A DNA stretch of 64,000 bases from Archegozetes longisetosus (taxonomy: Eukaryota; Arthropoda; Arachnida; Sarcoptiformes; Trhypochthoniidae), in NCBI GenBank assembly GCA_018873245.2, contig JAEMBT020000006.1, positions 4,001,855 through 4,065,854 of the forward strand. The letters are read 5' to 3'. Below, in pieces: positions 35,229-48,022 of this stretch. Every line of letters begins with the position of its first letter. Position 1 is the stretch's first letter. The notes beneath the pieces were generated by a model, which saw only the letters and a list, made by a program, of their open reading frames with translations, ran no database searches and was not told the origin of the DNA. A program made the position numbers and the translations under genes.

Positions 35229-36315
35229 TACTGATGAGCGAGCCCGGACCTCAAGACGGTTAAAGACCTGGGACCTGAGGTCCTAAAGTCCGAGTCCGAG
35301 TCCAGGTCCTTGATAAAGACTTCAGGTCCTGGACTCGGACTCCCTTTAAAACTTAAAAATTAACAATAGACAAAATATTATCATTCAAATATTTTAACTT
35401 TTATTAAATCATTGATAGTAAGATCAACAAATATTAATATAATATTAATAATTTATTTCAAACTTGCAAAATAAGGGATTCATGAAATGAGATACACGCA
35501 AGGTCTAACAGAATTAACGCTCAATTGACTTCTCTTTATGCTGATCAAATCTCCAGATTTTAAAAATATGTTTTGAAGAAACACTTTATGCTAGAATAAT
35601 AAGTGTTTCGAATGCAAACTGTGAAAGATAAGGAAATTCTAAACAAAATTTTCCACCAAAACAAAGGCTCAGTTTTCTTATCAGCGATAAGCAAACTTAA
35701 ATACTTTTTAATTTCATCGTATGTTTCAACTCGTCTTTTTATAAATTTAAAGATAAACGAAACATTTGAGCTTTCAATTTGAATTAGAATGATCTGATGA
35801 TAATTTTTCTTGAAGAAATCAACAAATACTTGTTTTACAGTTTAATCATTCTCAGAGAAATCGAGTTTCATGCGAAGGTCAAGTATAACAGCAAATTTTG
35901 TGATATGAATTTCAAGTAAATCTTTATACTTATCAAACTTCAAAAGTGTATTTTCAGCATAAAGTTTAATCAAAGTGTTACTTGAATTATTGTGATCATT
36001 TAATTGTTAATAAAAAGTTTGAGAATTAGCAAAATTAAGCATATGCTTACATATTTAGATCGTGATATAAGTTCGTTGTCTCTTTGAATGGTTTCAAAGA
36101 GTCACTCAATTCCTTACATAAAAGCCAATCATTATCAGAATATTTCACTTACAGATTTGTTTTGTATCGGAATCAGGGTCTTGAGGCCCGAGTCTTAAAG
36201 ACTTGAAGAATCAAGGTTCCGAGTCCGAGTCTTGAGATCGAGATCCGAGTCCGAGTCCAGGTCCCAGGTCCGAGTCTTTCAAAAAGACCTGAAGACTCGG
36301 ACCTGCTCATCAGTA
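35229..36315 (-). mobile_element. hAT element with GTCCGAGTCC subterminal repeats and transposase remnant
   Basis: Perfect 8-bp duplication GAAAAATG at 35221-35228 and 36316-36323; ends TACTGATGAGC / GCTCATCAGTA. Both ends carry many copies of GGACTCGGAC or GTCCGAGTCC, making them GC-rich islands (35230-35345 and 36170-36305) in AT-rich DNA. The minus strand at about 36150-36050 reads NDWLLCKELSDSLKPFKETT, the hAT transposase phrase before the dimerisation domain. The rest down to 35470 is riddled with stops. Non-autonomous now. Confidence 0.85.
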
Positions 36316-36590
36316 GAAAAATGATGCTTTGTTAAGTGAAGATCTTCCAATGATATTATATAGTGTGGTATTCTTTTCTTAACCATTTAAGGCTAAAATG
36401 CAAATGACGATTGAAAATTGACATTAAAGTTACACATAACACTGAGGGGGTAGCATGGTGCTTTTCTCGTTGCCATGTATACTTATAAGTCGATTACTGT
36501 AATAAGATGCTTTGACTATGTAAAGTCAGAGCTTCATTAATCTTTAAGATTCTTATTTTCCTTTTCTATACTTACCATATGAAATCATTG

Positions 36591-36642
36591 TGTGCATGCG
36601 TGCGTGCGTGCGTGCGTGCGTGCTCGCGCGCTTGTGTGTGTG
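36591..36642. repeat. TGCG/TG microsatellite
   Basis: Five or six TGCG units followed by a CGCG patch and a TG run. Alternating purine-pyrimidine sequence could adopt Z-DNA. Confidence 0.9.
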
Positions 36643-37933
36643 TGATTACAATACAAAAAGTTCATATTTAAAAGCACTAAAAAGTTAAGAATATAAATTT
36701 ATTCATATACATTGACTTAAATGTTAGGACCTTTTGATATTACACTATTTTATATCAATCTTTCACTCTCATAAACGATTTCATATGTTTACCTATTTAT
36801 TGGTATTTTACATAAACTTGTAATAAGGGTTCGAATAATAATCTTATTTGGGTTAAGGCGACGGATTAAGCTTTTGAAGTCGCCCAAAAGCTTGATCCTT
36901 CGTAATTAATAACCATTTTATCTTAATACTTATTATATATAACTAAAATAAAGTAAATTTAAGTCCAGTACAATTCAAAATCTAAAACAGTTAACTTCAA
37001 ATAAAATAATATTTTGAAATTTAAAATAAAACTTAAACAATATCTCTATAACTACTTGATCGAATATTTTCTAATAATACTGAACAATTTCAAACTTTTG
37101 TCACATGACTTCTCCGAAAGGTGTGAAAGTAGACTGAAACACTCTTGAAAGGCAATTTTAAAGGGAATAAGCTTAAAATTAAACGCTAGTTCTGAACACT
37201 TTACAATATACTTTGTACTAAGATTTCGGAAAATTAAAATGCGAAAGAAAGCTGGGGGATTACACAATAATTCACCTGAGTTCTATAATTACTTAATAAG
37301 AGAAATTTGTATTAAGTGAGGTTTGATATTGGTTTTGAAAGCTACAGCTATTGCTAGTCCAGAAAATTCATAAGCACCACATACCTGTCATATTTTATTG
37401 TGTTTGGAATTTTCAATTATAAAATAATGTAACCAATCGATAGGGAAATTTTATACTAAAGAAAGACTCTAACTATAAGTTAAGAATAACTTTCATAACT
37501 TCCAACTCAAAGGAAATTAATTAAAATCCGTGACTTGAACTTCCAATCCTTTTAGCCTGAGAGCAAATCTTAATCAAAGCATAAAATTTGCTAAAGCGAG
37601 AGAAAATATTCATGTATTTGACTCAAATATAGAAAAATTTTCATATCAAATAAAGACTTATGTACATGTAAATAGTTTCATTAGGACTAAAAGGGATTTG
37701 AATGAGATTGCAATGAATGCAATTTTGAGTCAAATTAATAAAATCTAAATAAGCACATTATTAATTTTCATAAAAACATCAACAATTTAAAGTGTGCTTC
37801 GCCAGAATGTAAAATTTTACAAAAATTAATAGTTAATACAAACATAATCTTACCAGAATATATAGTCCGTTCATCAGTACATTTGTTTGTGGTAGACCTC
37901 ACTGTGAACAAGAATTTAGACCTTAAATTGACT
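36643..37933. other. intergenic with one short hairpin
   Basis: 36850-36895 is a small hairpin (GGATTAAGCTTTT...AAAAGCTTGATCC) beside a GTCGCC repeat. Otherwise no feature seen. Confidence 0.4.
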
Positions 37934-38030
37934 TTAACCCTTCGTCACAACTATGGGGTAAAATTTTCCCAAGTTTTACTTTAAAAATCTCGCTAAAATT
38001 ACCAAAATATCGTCATTTTTTGAGAATTTA

Positions 38031-39647
38031 CAGTCGAGATCTTTTCAAAGTTGACAGTAAGAAACTATTATTACTTCAATGAAAAAGTTAATATATTGAT
38101 GACATTTCAAAATGAATATCAGTGTATGATATATCGTTTTAAAGGTTAATTTATGAACTTTAGATTTAGTATTTTTGCCAAAGTTAAAATTTTAGTCATA
38201 AAAGGCATAAAGAAATTTATACAAAACACGTTGTATTTTACATGCTTTCATAAATAAGTTGACATTAAATAGATTTTGTATTTTATCAGTCTATTGTAAA
38301 AGTATTTAAATTAAATTTTTTCACAATAATTATATAGAGTGTATGATTAGTTTTATTTGACTGAATCGCACGAAATGCCAAAGTGGAGAGAATTGGATGA
38401 ATCAGAACGTATGCAGGTGTATACTGAACGTAAATCAGGCCAAACTCTACGAGCAATAGCCGAAAATCACGACATGAGCCACGAAGGTGTAAGAAGTATA
38501 GTTAACAAGATAATAGCAACTAATTCTGCTAAGACATTACCACGAGGGGGTAGAAAAAGAGTAACGACAACTCGAACTGATAACCGAATTAAACGTGAAG
38601 TCAGAATCAATCCTAAAATTTCAGCACAGGAGATGAAAGAGGTTTTATCTTTAGATATCAGTGTGTCAACTATAAAACGTAGACTAAATGAGAGAGGATA
38701 TAATGGTCACATTGCCCGAAAAAAACCTTTTATATCACCTGTGAATCAGAAAAAGAGACTAGAATTTGCTAAACACTATGTAAATATGCCACTATCGTTC
38801 TGGCAGAAGATTATCTGGAGTGATGAAAACAAATTTGAACTTCAGGGCAACAAAAGAGTGGTTCGGGTCTGGCGTAAAAAGAATGAAGCATTGATTAAAA
38901 AAAAAATACTGTTGGAACGGTCAAACATTCAAAATACATTATGATATGAGGTTGCTTTTCAGGTCATGAAATCGGTGATTTGGCTGAAGTCAAAAGTACA
39001 ATGAAGGCTGATGGCTATCTGAACATATTAGCAGCCAATCTAAAAAGATCAAGTGAGAAAATGGGGATTCAAAATGACTTTATTTTCCAGCACGAAAACG
39101 ACCCGAAACACACGTCTAAAATTGTCAAAAAGATTTTGGCTGATAACGAGATCGAAGTGCTTCCATGGCCTTCACAAAGTCCAGATTTAAACCCAATTGA
39201 ACATCTCTGGGATGAATTGGATCGATTGATACCGAAAATTCGGCGCAAAAGCCTAGGAGGCTTTAAATCTGCATTATTTGAGTCGTGGAGTAAAATTAGT
39301 TCTGAAACTATAAATAATTTGATAAATAGTATGCATAAACGACTCCAACATGTCATCATTGCTAAGGGTGGGCCAACTAAGTACTAATTGTCAATTTCTG
39401 TTTCATTACAATTAAGTTATATAATAATTTTCAATCTGTCAACTTATTTCTGCTTTGACAAGAGATCAAAATGAATCAAATTGCAATCAATTTATAAGAC
39501 ATTTTCGATTTCTATCTCAATCAACTGAAATTATTATTTATTTAAGATATTCTATAGTTATTTCATAACTTTTCAATAATTAACTTTTGTAACAAACATT
39601 TATGTTTCCAATATTCTCTTATGTCAACTTTGAGAAGATCTTGAGTG
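38031..39647 (+). mobile_element. Tc1-family transposon, 1617 bp
   Basis: Inverted ends CAGTCGAGATCTTTTCAAAG and, reversed, CACTCAAGATCTTCTCAAAG, followed in both by TTGACA, with TA at 38029-38030 and 39648-39649. Length, single transposase gene and TA site are standard for Tc1. It is nested in a piggyBac-like MITE, so it is the younger of the two insertions. Confidence 0.92.
38375..39387 (+). pseudogene. Tc1 transposase, nearly intact
   Basis: About 337 codons starting MPKWRELDESERMQVYTERK. The N-terminal part has two helix-turn-helix regions and a basic linker (GGRKRVTTTRTDNRI), then the DDE catalytic core: WSDENKF (first Asp), HENDPKHTSK (second Asp) and SPDLNPIEHLWDE (Glu, 34 residues on), i.e. 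the DD34E signature. It ends at TAA 39385-39387. Two lesions: a frame change at the A10 run 38897-38906, and a TGA at 38947-38949 where the family has Trp (before GCFSG). The few lesions suggest recent inactivation, or an assembly error at the homopolymer. Transposase binds the inverted ends and moves the element by cut and paste. Confidence 0.88.
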
Positions 39648-40197
39648 TAGATATTCCTCAGTTATATATCTGACTTTGAATGACAAAAATCCTGATTAAT
39701 TTAGACTTATAACTTTATTTCTAAAAATTATTTTCTGGCAACATGTCTCTCTAAAGACAGAATTCCTCCTAACATCGCAGTGCTCCGTATTTATTGTGTC
39801 GCAGCGCTGTAATGTCGCTACTAGCAATTTTAACTGCTGATGACGCTGTAACAGACAATAACTAGAAATTAATTAATTAGTAAATTAAAACTTCAAAAGC
39901 AAGGTCTAACCTCTGATAGCATTCGTACTAACCTAGAACAGATATAAAGCGTGGAAATCGTGGGGTAATATTTTACTCCACAGTTAATTTAACGTTTTCG
40001 GAAGTCAAGTTGTTACGAAGGCTTAGAGAACACATCTAATCAAAGTAAAATATTTAATATAAAAAGTTTAATAATTCTACGAATTTTAAACAACGCATGA
40101 AAACTTATCTTTAAAAAATCCTATCAGAATTGACATAAAAATTCTGGAATCGAGCAATTCCTAAAAATGTAGTGTTTGGTCCCCACCTTTGCCTTTC

Positions 40198-40472
40198 AGA
40201 ATTTGATTTCTTCAAAGCTCTTCGACATTTCAGCTATCGTGGAACGAACACAGAGAGATCTGGCTACTCTGTACTTATCAGTGATTGAAAAACGAAAAAA
40301 TTTACAATACCGTTCGATTACTATGAAGAATCTTAGTGATACAATTCATTTTACCCTTATCAAACTAAAATTAAATCCCAACGCTATCCGAATACCATCG
40401 GAAAATTTATACAACATCTATACAATGATAAAAGTTAAATTTGTCGATACAGTTTGGTACTATAGAATATGA
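40198..40472 (+). CDS. possible terminal exon, family not recognised
   Basis: A good acceptor (CCCCACCTTTGCCTTTCAG, ending about 40197) precedes an open frame: NLISSKLFDISAIVERTQRD, continuing as helical, Lys/Arg/Leu-rich sequence to VWYYRI and TGA at 40470-40472. Composition is protein-like and less AT-driven than chance frames, but no upstream exon or family is recognised. Confidence 0.3.
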
Positions 40473-40706
40473 CTAACATCTTCTCATTTAAACATAGATC
40501 CTAGCTGGCTGTGCAATAAACAGTAAAATCCTTGCTTTATCGAAACAAGCATTTTAAACCTACATTAATCAAATAATCGATTTTCTAAATCATATAATCT
40601 TAGTTTTAGTAGCAAATGCTATCATTTCCATTATTTTAAATATTTGATAAATCAAACAAAGATTATGATTGAATAACTAATAAATAATACAAAAATATAT
40701 AATATA

Positions 40707-41423
40707 TCAGATCACCCAATTTCTAGATACTCAAAAACTACTAAAGATATTTAGTTAAATATTTATATATTCTAAATATATTCCCCGCCATATTCAATGC
40801 ATCGCTCATATCGACTTTCTAACATCTCGAAGGCTTTTAGCTCAGGCTTCCTTAGCTATAGACGCTTTTGTTCATCAGTTAAAAATGTGGAGTCCATCGA
40901 GAGCGGACTTTCTTGAGTTTCAGGCGGTCATGCAAGATGGTCTGGATCGATGAGTTTTCGATCATTTTGATGATATGTCACATTTCTGTCACTTATCACT
41001 AATTCTAGTATTTTTGACACATTTTCTTCACTTGTTGCAGATATTGATCAACCGGTTCGGTCCTCATCTTTAAGGGAGCGTCTTCTACGGTTAAACTCAC
41101 CAAACCAATTGAGGACTGTAGTCCTCGAAGGAGCATTATCTCCTAATACTTTGACCAAATTTTCATGACTTTGTGCCTAAGTTAGTCCTTCCATCCAATG
41201 AAAACAAATTATGGCTCTTTTATGCTTTTTATTGAATTCTATCAGGCAACCAAATTTATGTTTAGGCAATCAATTTTAAATTATCATCAAAAATAAACTA
41301 TTTGTGATTTTTATATTCTGTCTACAAAAATTAATACAAGATGTCGATAAAAATATTTGCATAAGTAAGATCTTATGAACTCTGACGGATTGTACAAATC
41401 TAGAAACTTATGGGGTGATCTGA
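40707..41423 (-). mobile_element. internally deleted mariner-type element
   Basis: Inverted ends TCAGATCACCC and, reversed, TCAGATCACCCC with TTTCTAGAT further in, flanked by TA at 40705-40706 and 41424-41425. The minus strand from about 41170 reads NWFGEFNRRRRSLKDEDRTG, then VTYHQND, and near the left end SRYERCIEYGGEY, the N-terminal and C-terminal ends of a mariner transposase (GRRSLKDE and the terminal GEYF-like motif). The catalytic middle is deleted and stops are present. Confidence 0.8.
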
Positions 41424-41425
41424 TA

Positions 41426-42950
41426 TTAAGTATAGGCTTTATCGCTTACAAATACTTTTTGCTTTAGTAGTTTTAACATTAGATTCAGGGATTATGCGTA
41501 AAACACACTTTCTTACTGAATAAAGCCCTCAAATTTTTGAATGGAGAAGTATTACTAATTGAGCTAATCATTGAGCGAGTCATTGCTATTACATAGTATT
41601 TAATACGGTTGTTAGGCTCAGTTCTCTTCGACCCACAGTTGCTCTTTGTTGAAGAAAATAATTTGACTAATGAACAAGTTTTTAAAGCATCCCACTATTT
41701 TCACTTTTTAGACACTACTTTTGAGTTTTGTTTGTTTCCGAATCAAAATTATTGATTAAGAGGTAACCTTGTTGAATGTGAACTGAATCCATAAGTTGGG
41801 TTTGGTCGATGAGAACGTTAAAGAAAAATAGTACTGATTATTTGACAAAGCTTTGAGTTGAGAAATCGATGGCACATATTTCATAATACTTTATTATCCC
41901 AGTATTTCCGAACATTGCAATAAATAAATAAATGTAATGCATTTTGCAGAAGCTAAATTTCGATCAAAGGAACAAAAAATAGAAAAAAGAAAAACTAAAA
42001 AGAGCTTTTATCTTTAGTGCTAACTGCTTTATTTTAATCTATAATCAATCTTCTGTAATCCTAAGAATGAGAATTAGACATCAATTTTGAGAAAATTCTA
42101 TTTAATTCAATAGTTTATCATATTTTTAGATCAAAATTTATACTTTCAAAGGTTCTGGTTGCACTCGATCGAGATCAAGAGTTATGACTTGAAATAATCA
42201 GCTCATTTTACGTCCTATTGCAATTAGATCTATATAAAAAAATTAATCACATTCTAATGACTAGAAAAAATCATTAAACCTACAAATGACAGTGCAAGAA
42301 TATCTTGTAATAGTCTAAGTTTAGTTTAGAGTTCGATATTTTTAAGTTGAATTTCGATTAAAAGCTTAGCAAAAAGCTTAAAGGTTTGAGTTCAGAATCT
42401 AGTCAATTTCAAGTTTTCTCTGGATTTTGAACAAGGAAGATCTTGTAATTGTTGCATAATTTTATTTCGAGAAAATTCTTGCACTTAAGAGTACTTTCAA
42501 AAGAGTTAATTGAATGAGATATAACACAATTTTAGAGACATACAAAAAACTTCTCCGTGAAGCTGAAGACTAGAGCCTAAAGTCATTTTGGTGAATTGTA
42601 ATTGTGAATCGCGTACTTTAGGAAATAGAATTTTAGATTAATAAAAAATCGATTGAAAACCAATAAAGTAACAACTTATACTTAATTACCACCTGAAATT
42701 TTTTCAATAGTTATCAAAGGAGGATGCCAGGATCCGCCTAACTTGATTCACAGCAAATGAGAGTACCATTGTGACCGGACTGATGAGTAGAGTTCAAAAA
42801 TATCACTCTTTTTGACCAAAGTGACCGCAGTCAAAAGTTATGACCCTTTTTGTGCTGCGAAAAGTGACTTTTTAGGAGGAAAATGGATGTCAAACAACTC
42901 GTCATGAATATTAGATTGTGAATATACATTAGAGAAAGGAATAAAGCAAT
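41426..42950. other. intergenic, nothing recognised
   Basis: AT-rich; no exon or termini identified. Confidence 0.4.
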
Positions 42951-42956
42951 GCAGAA

Positions 42957-43182
42957 CGTGAAATTTAAAATAATATAAAAAGAATGCTAAATGTAAAAGA
43001 TGGGCGAATCCGGATTAATGGGTCTAAGGGGGTTTCCGACCTCCCATTCCCAAGTGTGATATATCGTCGGACTCAGGACGCCGAGTTGAGCTTTTTGATA
43101 CTCCACACTTGGGTCTCGGTAATAAAAACAAAATGTGAAATGTAAAATAATGTAAAATATGAATGCCAAATGTAAAAAATAA
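42957..43182. repeat. direct repeat pair flanking a less AT-rich block
   Basis: 42957-43003 and 43134-43182 are direct copies (AAATGTAAAATAATNTAAAA, GAATGCNAAATGTAAAA), 177 bp apart. Between them lies a ~130-bp block of clearly higher GC whose minus-strand frame reads YQKAQLGVLSPTIYHTWEWE. This may be a repeat, a foreign insert, or a duplicated exon. Confidence 0.5.
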
Positions 43183-45714
43183 TTAAAATTATGTCGGGTC
43201 TTCTTCGTCAGTGGATTCAAAAACCACACAGAGATCGTCCAGGGACTCTGCATGTTTTTGAATCTCAAGTAGGTTCCTTCCATACCCGAGAAACCAGAGA
43301 ACTGTCATTACATATGCACAACACTCGATACTTTTCGCGGTTTATCTCCGTCAGGCGGCGTTTTTGGAAGTTATACTCATTGGTAAAGTTTCTTTACTAG
43401 TTGAGATCTTTCAATAAATACATAGACTTTCCGTGAATCAAGTAGGCGGGGCTCCCATAGAAAAATGGCATTCTCCTTTATCTCGTTTGGACTTCTAGTT
43501 TGTGTAGAATTTTTAAAAGTTTACACAGGTGTAATCTTATATGAATTATCTCATATATTGACAGCTATATTACATACAAATAAATATTAAAATATTGATT
43601 TCGATTTACTCCGATTTTAGTTAATCCAGCTTTTCAATATCGCACCCCGCAAGACGTCAGTTATAAAAATATAAGAATGTAATCAAAGACTTCTCAGTTA
43701 ATTATATGCTTTTCATGGCTTCCGTCTCACGGGCATGATTTTCGAAATAATTTTCGAAATTTAATTCTCACAATAATTCCTGTAATATTTTTTTGGCTTA
43801 GTCAATGATTTCACGCGGAAATATCGAATGATTTAAAATATAATGTGAAATCTTTTTAAAATAAATCCCTTACAGTTTTCTTACAACAAGTTAAGAAATT
43901 TTCATACCTCAATAATTTGTTGTGGATTCCTTGGGGTCCAAAATTCAAAATCACACGGGGGACAGTGTTGCTATTTTAAGCTCACCAAGAAGGCCGAATT
44001 TAAAAATTGCAACAGCTCTCCTTTTGTTCTAGATTGATTTCATTCTAATAGTCACTCAAATTTTTGATTTTATGAACCTTGATCTAGTCTTGATCTCGTA
44101 TGATCCAATACAATTTCGTCTAGTCCCGTAGGAACACTTATCTTAATATCATAGTTACTAACCATTTTATCTTGAGATTAGGGCATATGATTTACGTTAA
44201 AGTGTTTCAGTTAGAAAGTACGCATTTCATTTCATTTTTGCTCTTTAAACGTGATTCTCGTGTCATTTTAAATTATGATTTCTACATATAATCAATTTAT
44301 TATTTGCATTGAAAGAATTTTTGTTTAATAGATCTTTGCAAACTCAACTCGTTTCATTAATCTAAACTTCAAAAACTTGTCTTCTCACAAGATGAGATAT
44401 TTCGAGATTCTGTGAGATTTTCCATGAGACAAGATCTTGTTATCATGACTACATTCCAAGTTGGAATTAAATTTTGGCTTAGAAAAGCTCAAAAAGGCTG
44501 ACCCATAATGTCAGCCCCAAGATCCTAGGTTTTGGGCTCATCAAAACTTAAAGAGGCAGATTTTAAGCCCAAAAGGTGACAACTCTGATTGGGTATCAGA
44601 TAATATCTTTTGGCTCACTGTCAGTAAAGAAAGTTTGAAGAAATACATTCTCTAGTTCGGATCCTACTACAAATCAGATTTGTTATTTACAAAAAAAATT
44701 AACTTGTGGAACGGATCATAGCCTCATGCTATTTGCAATAATCTCATTTGATTTATAAATTAGTAAATATTGACTCCTATGCTATAAAGCTTTCAAATCG
44801 TATGAAAAAACAATTCATGCATTTATTATGTCAATTAATTGATAATTAAGTTGAGTCAATATCAAAAAAGCTGAAAATCACTCAAATTCTCTTAATAGTA
44901 AACATGATAAGCCCTAGAGCGCAATAAAAAAATATAAAACTAGGCAAGCATTGTGGATGAGTATAAAATATAAGCTTTGAACAAAAAAATCTGCTCGTTA
45001 AAGATGCTTTATGCAATAGAATACTCAAATGAAAAAGAAAATTTTTATTTCTTAAGAAAATTCTACTCAACATCCGCAATCAATAGTCAGAGATCTGAAG
45101 AAATTTTTAAGATTTTGTAATATATGTTCAGAACTTTTGTGCGCAGCTGCCACACTATCGAATAAAAAGTAATTATTTCCCACTGAATGTCCAACATTTA
45201 GCTTTTAGAAGTTGGTCACAGTCATTCTCTTTCTTGTATAGGTATAGAATAAAAGCTTTACAATTCGACACCAGGTAAGTTTGTAACTAACTAAGACTTC
45301 TCTTAATTTTCTTCTTGAGTATTGATTCACAAAATATTTTATAAGATTTTGTATGAATTAAGCATAAAAATTATCGAAATATAATTTCTCTTATCTGATT
45401 AATTTTTAGTCTTGTATTTTTCGAAATTTAATTAAATGTTTTTCTATTTATCTTCTAATTTGAAATTTTTGCTTTACTCTATAACTTAGAGATAATTTAT
45501 CAATGATAAGAATCTCTTTCTCCATGTTCGAAAAAGCTTCGATGAGTTCATAATTACTTTCAATCATAGTGAAACATTGACTAATAGCATATTCTGCTGT
45601 GAAATGAAAATGTTACAACGATTTTCCATTTGAGTTAACATATGAGAACAGGAAATGACTTTTATGTCATTAGATCTGATTTGGCTCAATGCTAATTAAG
45701 TAAAGGTCACTTCA
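43183..45714. other. intergenic; higher-GC patch at the left edge
   Basis: 43195-43480 is also less AT-rich than its surroundings, with open but unrecognised frames on both strands (minus frame 43283 onward has QSPWTISVWF). The rest shows nothing. Confidence 0.35.
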
Positions 45715-45760
45715 GGCTGACCAAATGTTCCGGAGTGGACAGGACAGTTCCAAAATTGAA
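45715..45760 (+). repeat. solitary hAT-type terminus
   Basis: CAGGCTGACCAAATGTTCCGG followed by AGTGGACAGGACAGTTCC resembles the left end of the hAT element at 28479 and the sequence at 61793-61836. No matching right end found nearby. Confidence 0.45.
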
Positions 45761-46288
45761 AAAATTTGCTCTGGGCCTGTTTAGCTTTCAATCAGCCAAA
45801 TGGTAGTGATTTAATAGCACATTAATTAAGCTTCGGTTTTTTCCTAATCATAGACATATAACGAAAAGTCAACAAAGTTTGTGAACCAAAATTCTTGTTC
45901 ACTAATTAACTTCATGAAAAATCAATTTCTTTTAATTAACTATTATCTAAAAACTTCCAGAAGCTCAGTTTTCATTAACAATCGACATTAAAAGTTTGTT
46001 TAAAAGTTAGAACACTACGAGACAATATTTTATTAGAATTGTGACTAAATCAAATGTGATTTTTAAATATGTAACTTTATCGCAAATTGCATACTAAGCC
46101 CTTTCCCTATTAAGTAGTGACTGCCATGCATGCTTAAAATTAATCCCTCTATTAAATTGCTCCTTTATAAATAAGAAAGCAGTTTAATGAGTAAAAGACT
46201 TAACGTGCAACTTGTGATGTGTTTTGCTAATATTTCGCAACATCACTTGATTGACAAAACTTTGTGAAAGCAATTTGAATTGCATCAT

Positions 46289-46581
46289 AGTTCGGCAAAA
46301 TAGTTGCTCAACTCAATATAGTTTTGAAACAAACCCTAATATTAAACTTTTAACTTTATTACGAGAACTTGATCCAATAATTAGAGTATTGTCAAGGTCA
46401 ATGATCCATAGTTTTAAAACATGCTCTAGTACATGGTTTATGTTTTAATACATATATTTATCATATTCAAATGTGAATCATATATTAAAAGTTAATATTT
46501 GAAAGTAAAATTCAAAGTTTAATATTAGGGTTTGTTTCACAATTATATTGACCAACTATTTTTCACTTATTTTGCCGAACT
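46289..46581. mobile_element. 293-bp foldback MITE
   Basis: Arms 46289-46378 and 46492-46581 share AGTTCGGCAAAATA, GAAACAAACCCTAATATTAA and flanking sequence in inverted orientation, with an indel near the outer ends. No coding sequence; target duplication not clear. Confidence 0.6.
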
Positions 46582-48022
46582 TTGATTATATATTATATAA
46601 TAATGATATATACATTGACCAAAGAAAAAATAGGATGCATTAGTAAAGAAGTTCTCATATTATTGTATCAAATTCCAACTGCACTCAACTCAGTTCTCAA
46701 TATATCTAGTGATTAGATATTTTAGAAATGTTCAATGAAAAGTAACTCGAGAGAATAGGTCTAAACTAGGTATTAGTAGTTTAGTATGTGAGCTAAATTA
46801 GGAATATCTTGAATCTCATATTAACTAAATGTTATTCCATGATCACTAGATTTATGAAAATGATTCACGGTCAACTTCATCTCACGGCTATCAGTAGTTG
46901 CGTAATATAGGTTTTGTTTTCTGTTTCAGTTCTATCGAATATTAAATTGCTTGTAATTCTATTATGTAACACAAATCATTCTGTTTAACGAGAACCAGAG
47001 CTCAAACTCAATCATTAGTTTACAGATAATTCTGGATATTATGGAACAGAAAACAATTAAATTGACGATTTACTCAAAACTTGATCGATAAAAGCTATCT
47101 TTAATTAGGTCTAAAGCTTCAGATTTTTCAAGTTTAGTTAATACTCACTGAGCTATCGATTAAAAGTATTCAATAAAACTTTCTGAAGAACTTATAAAAA
47201 CAGTTATTTAATTAACTTATGGAATCAATGGATAGACCTATTCATCTCGTAAATACCTTTAGGTTTTGTGCGATGATAAAATACGCACATCTCAGTTTGA
47301 GATATAATTTCTAACAACTTTACACGTTTTTGTTGCCCACGACTAGTGCTTATCTTCAAGCAAGTCTTATGAAACCTAGTATAAGTCTGTTCTAGCAATT
47401 GAGTTTTTTAAAAAAATATTTTTCTACAGTTGCTCAACTTCACAAATTTATATCTACCATTAATAGTAGGAGAGAAATGAACTCTTTATCGTTGACGTCG
47501 ATCTTAAGTTTTAAAAAATTCAAAGATTTAAGTTTTATGAAAGATTCTAACTTATTATGTTATATATATTGTACTTATAACATACTTATATTCAAAGTTA
47601 TTTCGCTAATTTGTATAATCAAATTTTTTATCCTTGAATTCAATATTCAAAGAAATATTTGATTTCTTGAGTAGAGGAATATATTCTGTATTGAACTTTA
47701 TTCTTTTCAAACAGTTGGATCTGTTAGTAGTTTAAGTAGTATCAAACTGACGATTAGTTTAAATCCGAGTAAAAAAATTTTAGAGAGAGTACTAAAGCTT
47801 AAAATAAGGTCTTTTGCAACTTTATCTCATAAGACCACTCAAAAATAGGTCCAAATTCTACTCGATTCTCACAGAATAAATAAATGAAATATTGATCTGA
47901 TTGAAAGAAAAGTTATTTATAAATATTTGTTTCCGTTTTCTACATCTAAAAATGAGCTGTGAGTACTTTTATATTGCAAAATAATTCTCTCAATATTTTT
48001 TTATATGAACTAAAGACATTCG
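46582..48022. other. intergenic upstream of the trissin-receptor-like gene
   Basis: No exon or element recognised; the promoter presumably lies here but no confident core element was chosen. Confidence 0.4.

Larger units (their letters stand above)
37938..40021. mobile_element. piggyBac-like MITE, second copy, split by a Tc1 element
   Basis: TTAA at 37934-37937 followed by CCCTTCGTCACAA; the right end at about 40021 has a decayed site (CTTA). The parts 37938-38030 and 39648-40021 match 8680-9153 over their whole length, with the Tc1 element (38031-39647) inserted at the TA corresponding to position 8771-8772 of the other copy. Confidence 0.85.

Noticed and set aside
36591-36642. TGCG repeat considered as a CRISPR-like or regulatory array
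   Set aside because: Simple microsatellite with no spacers.
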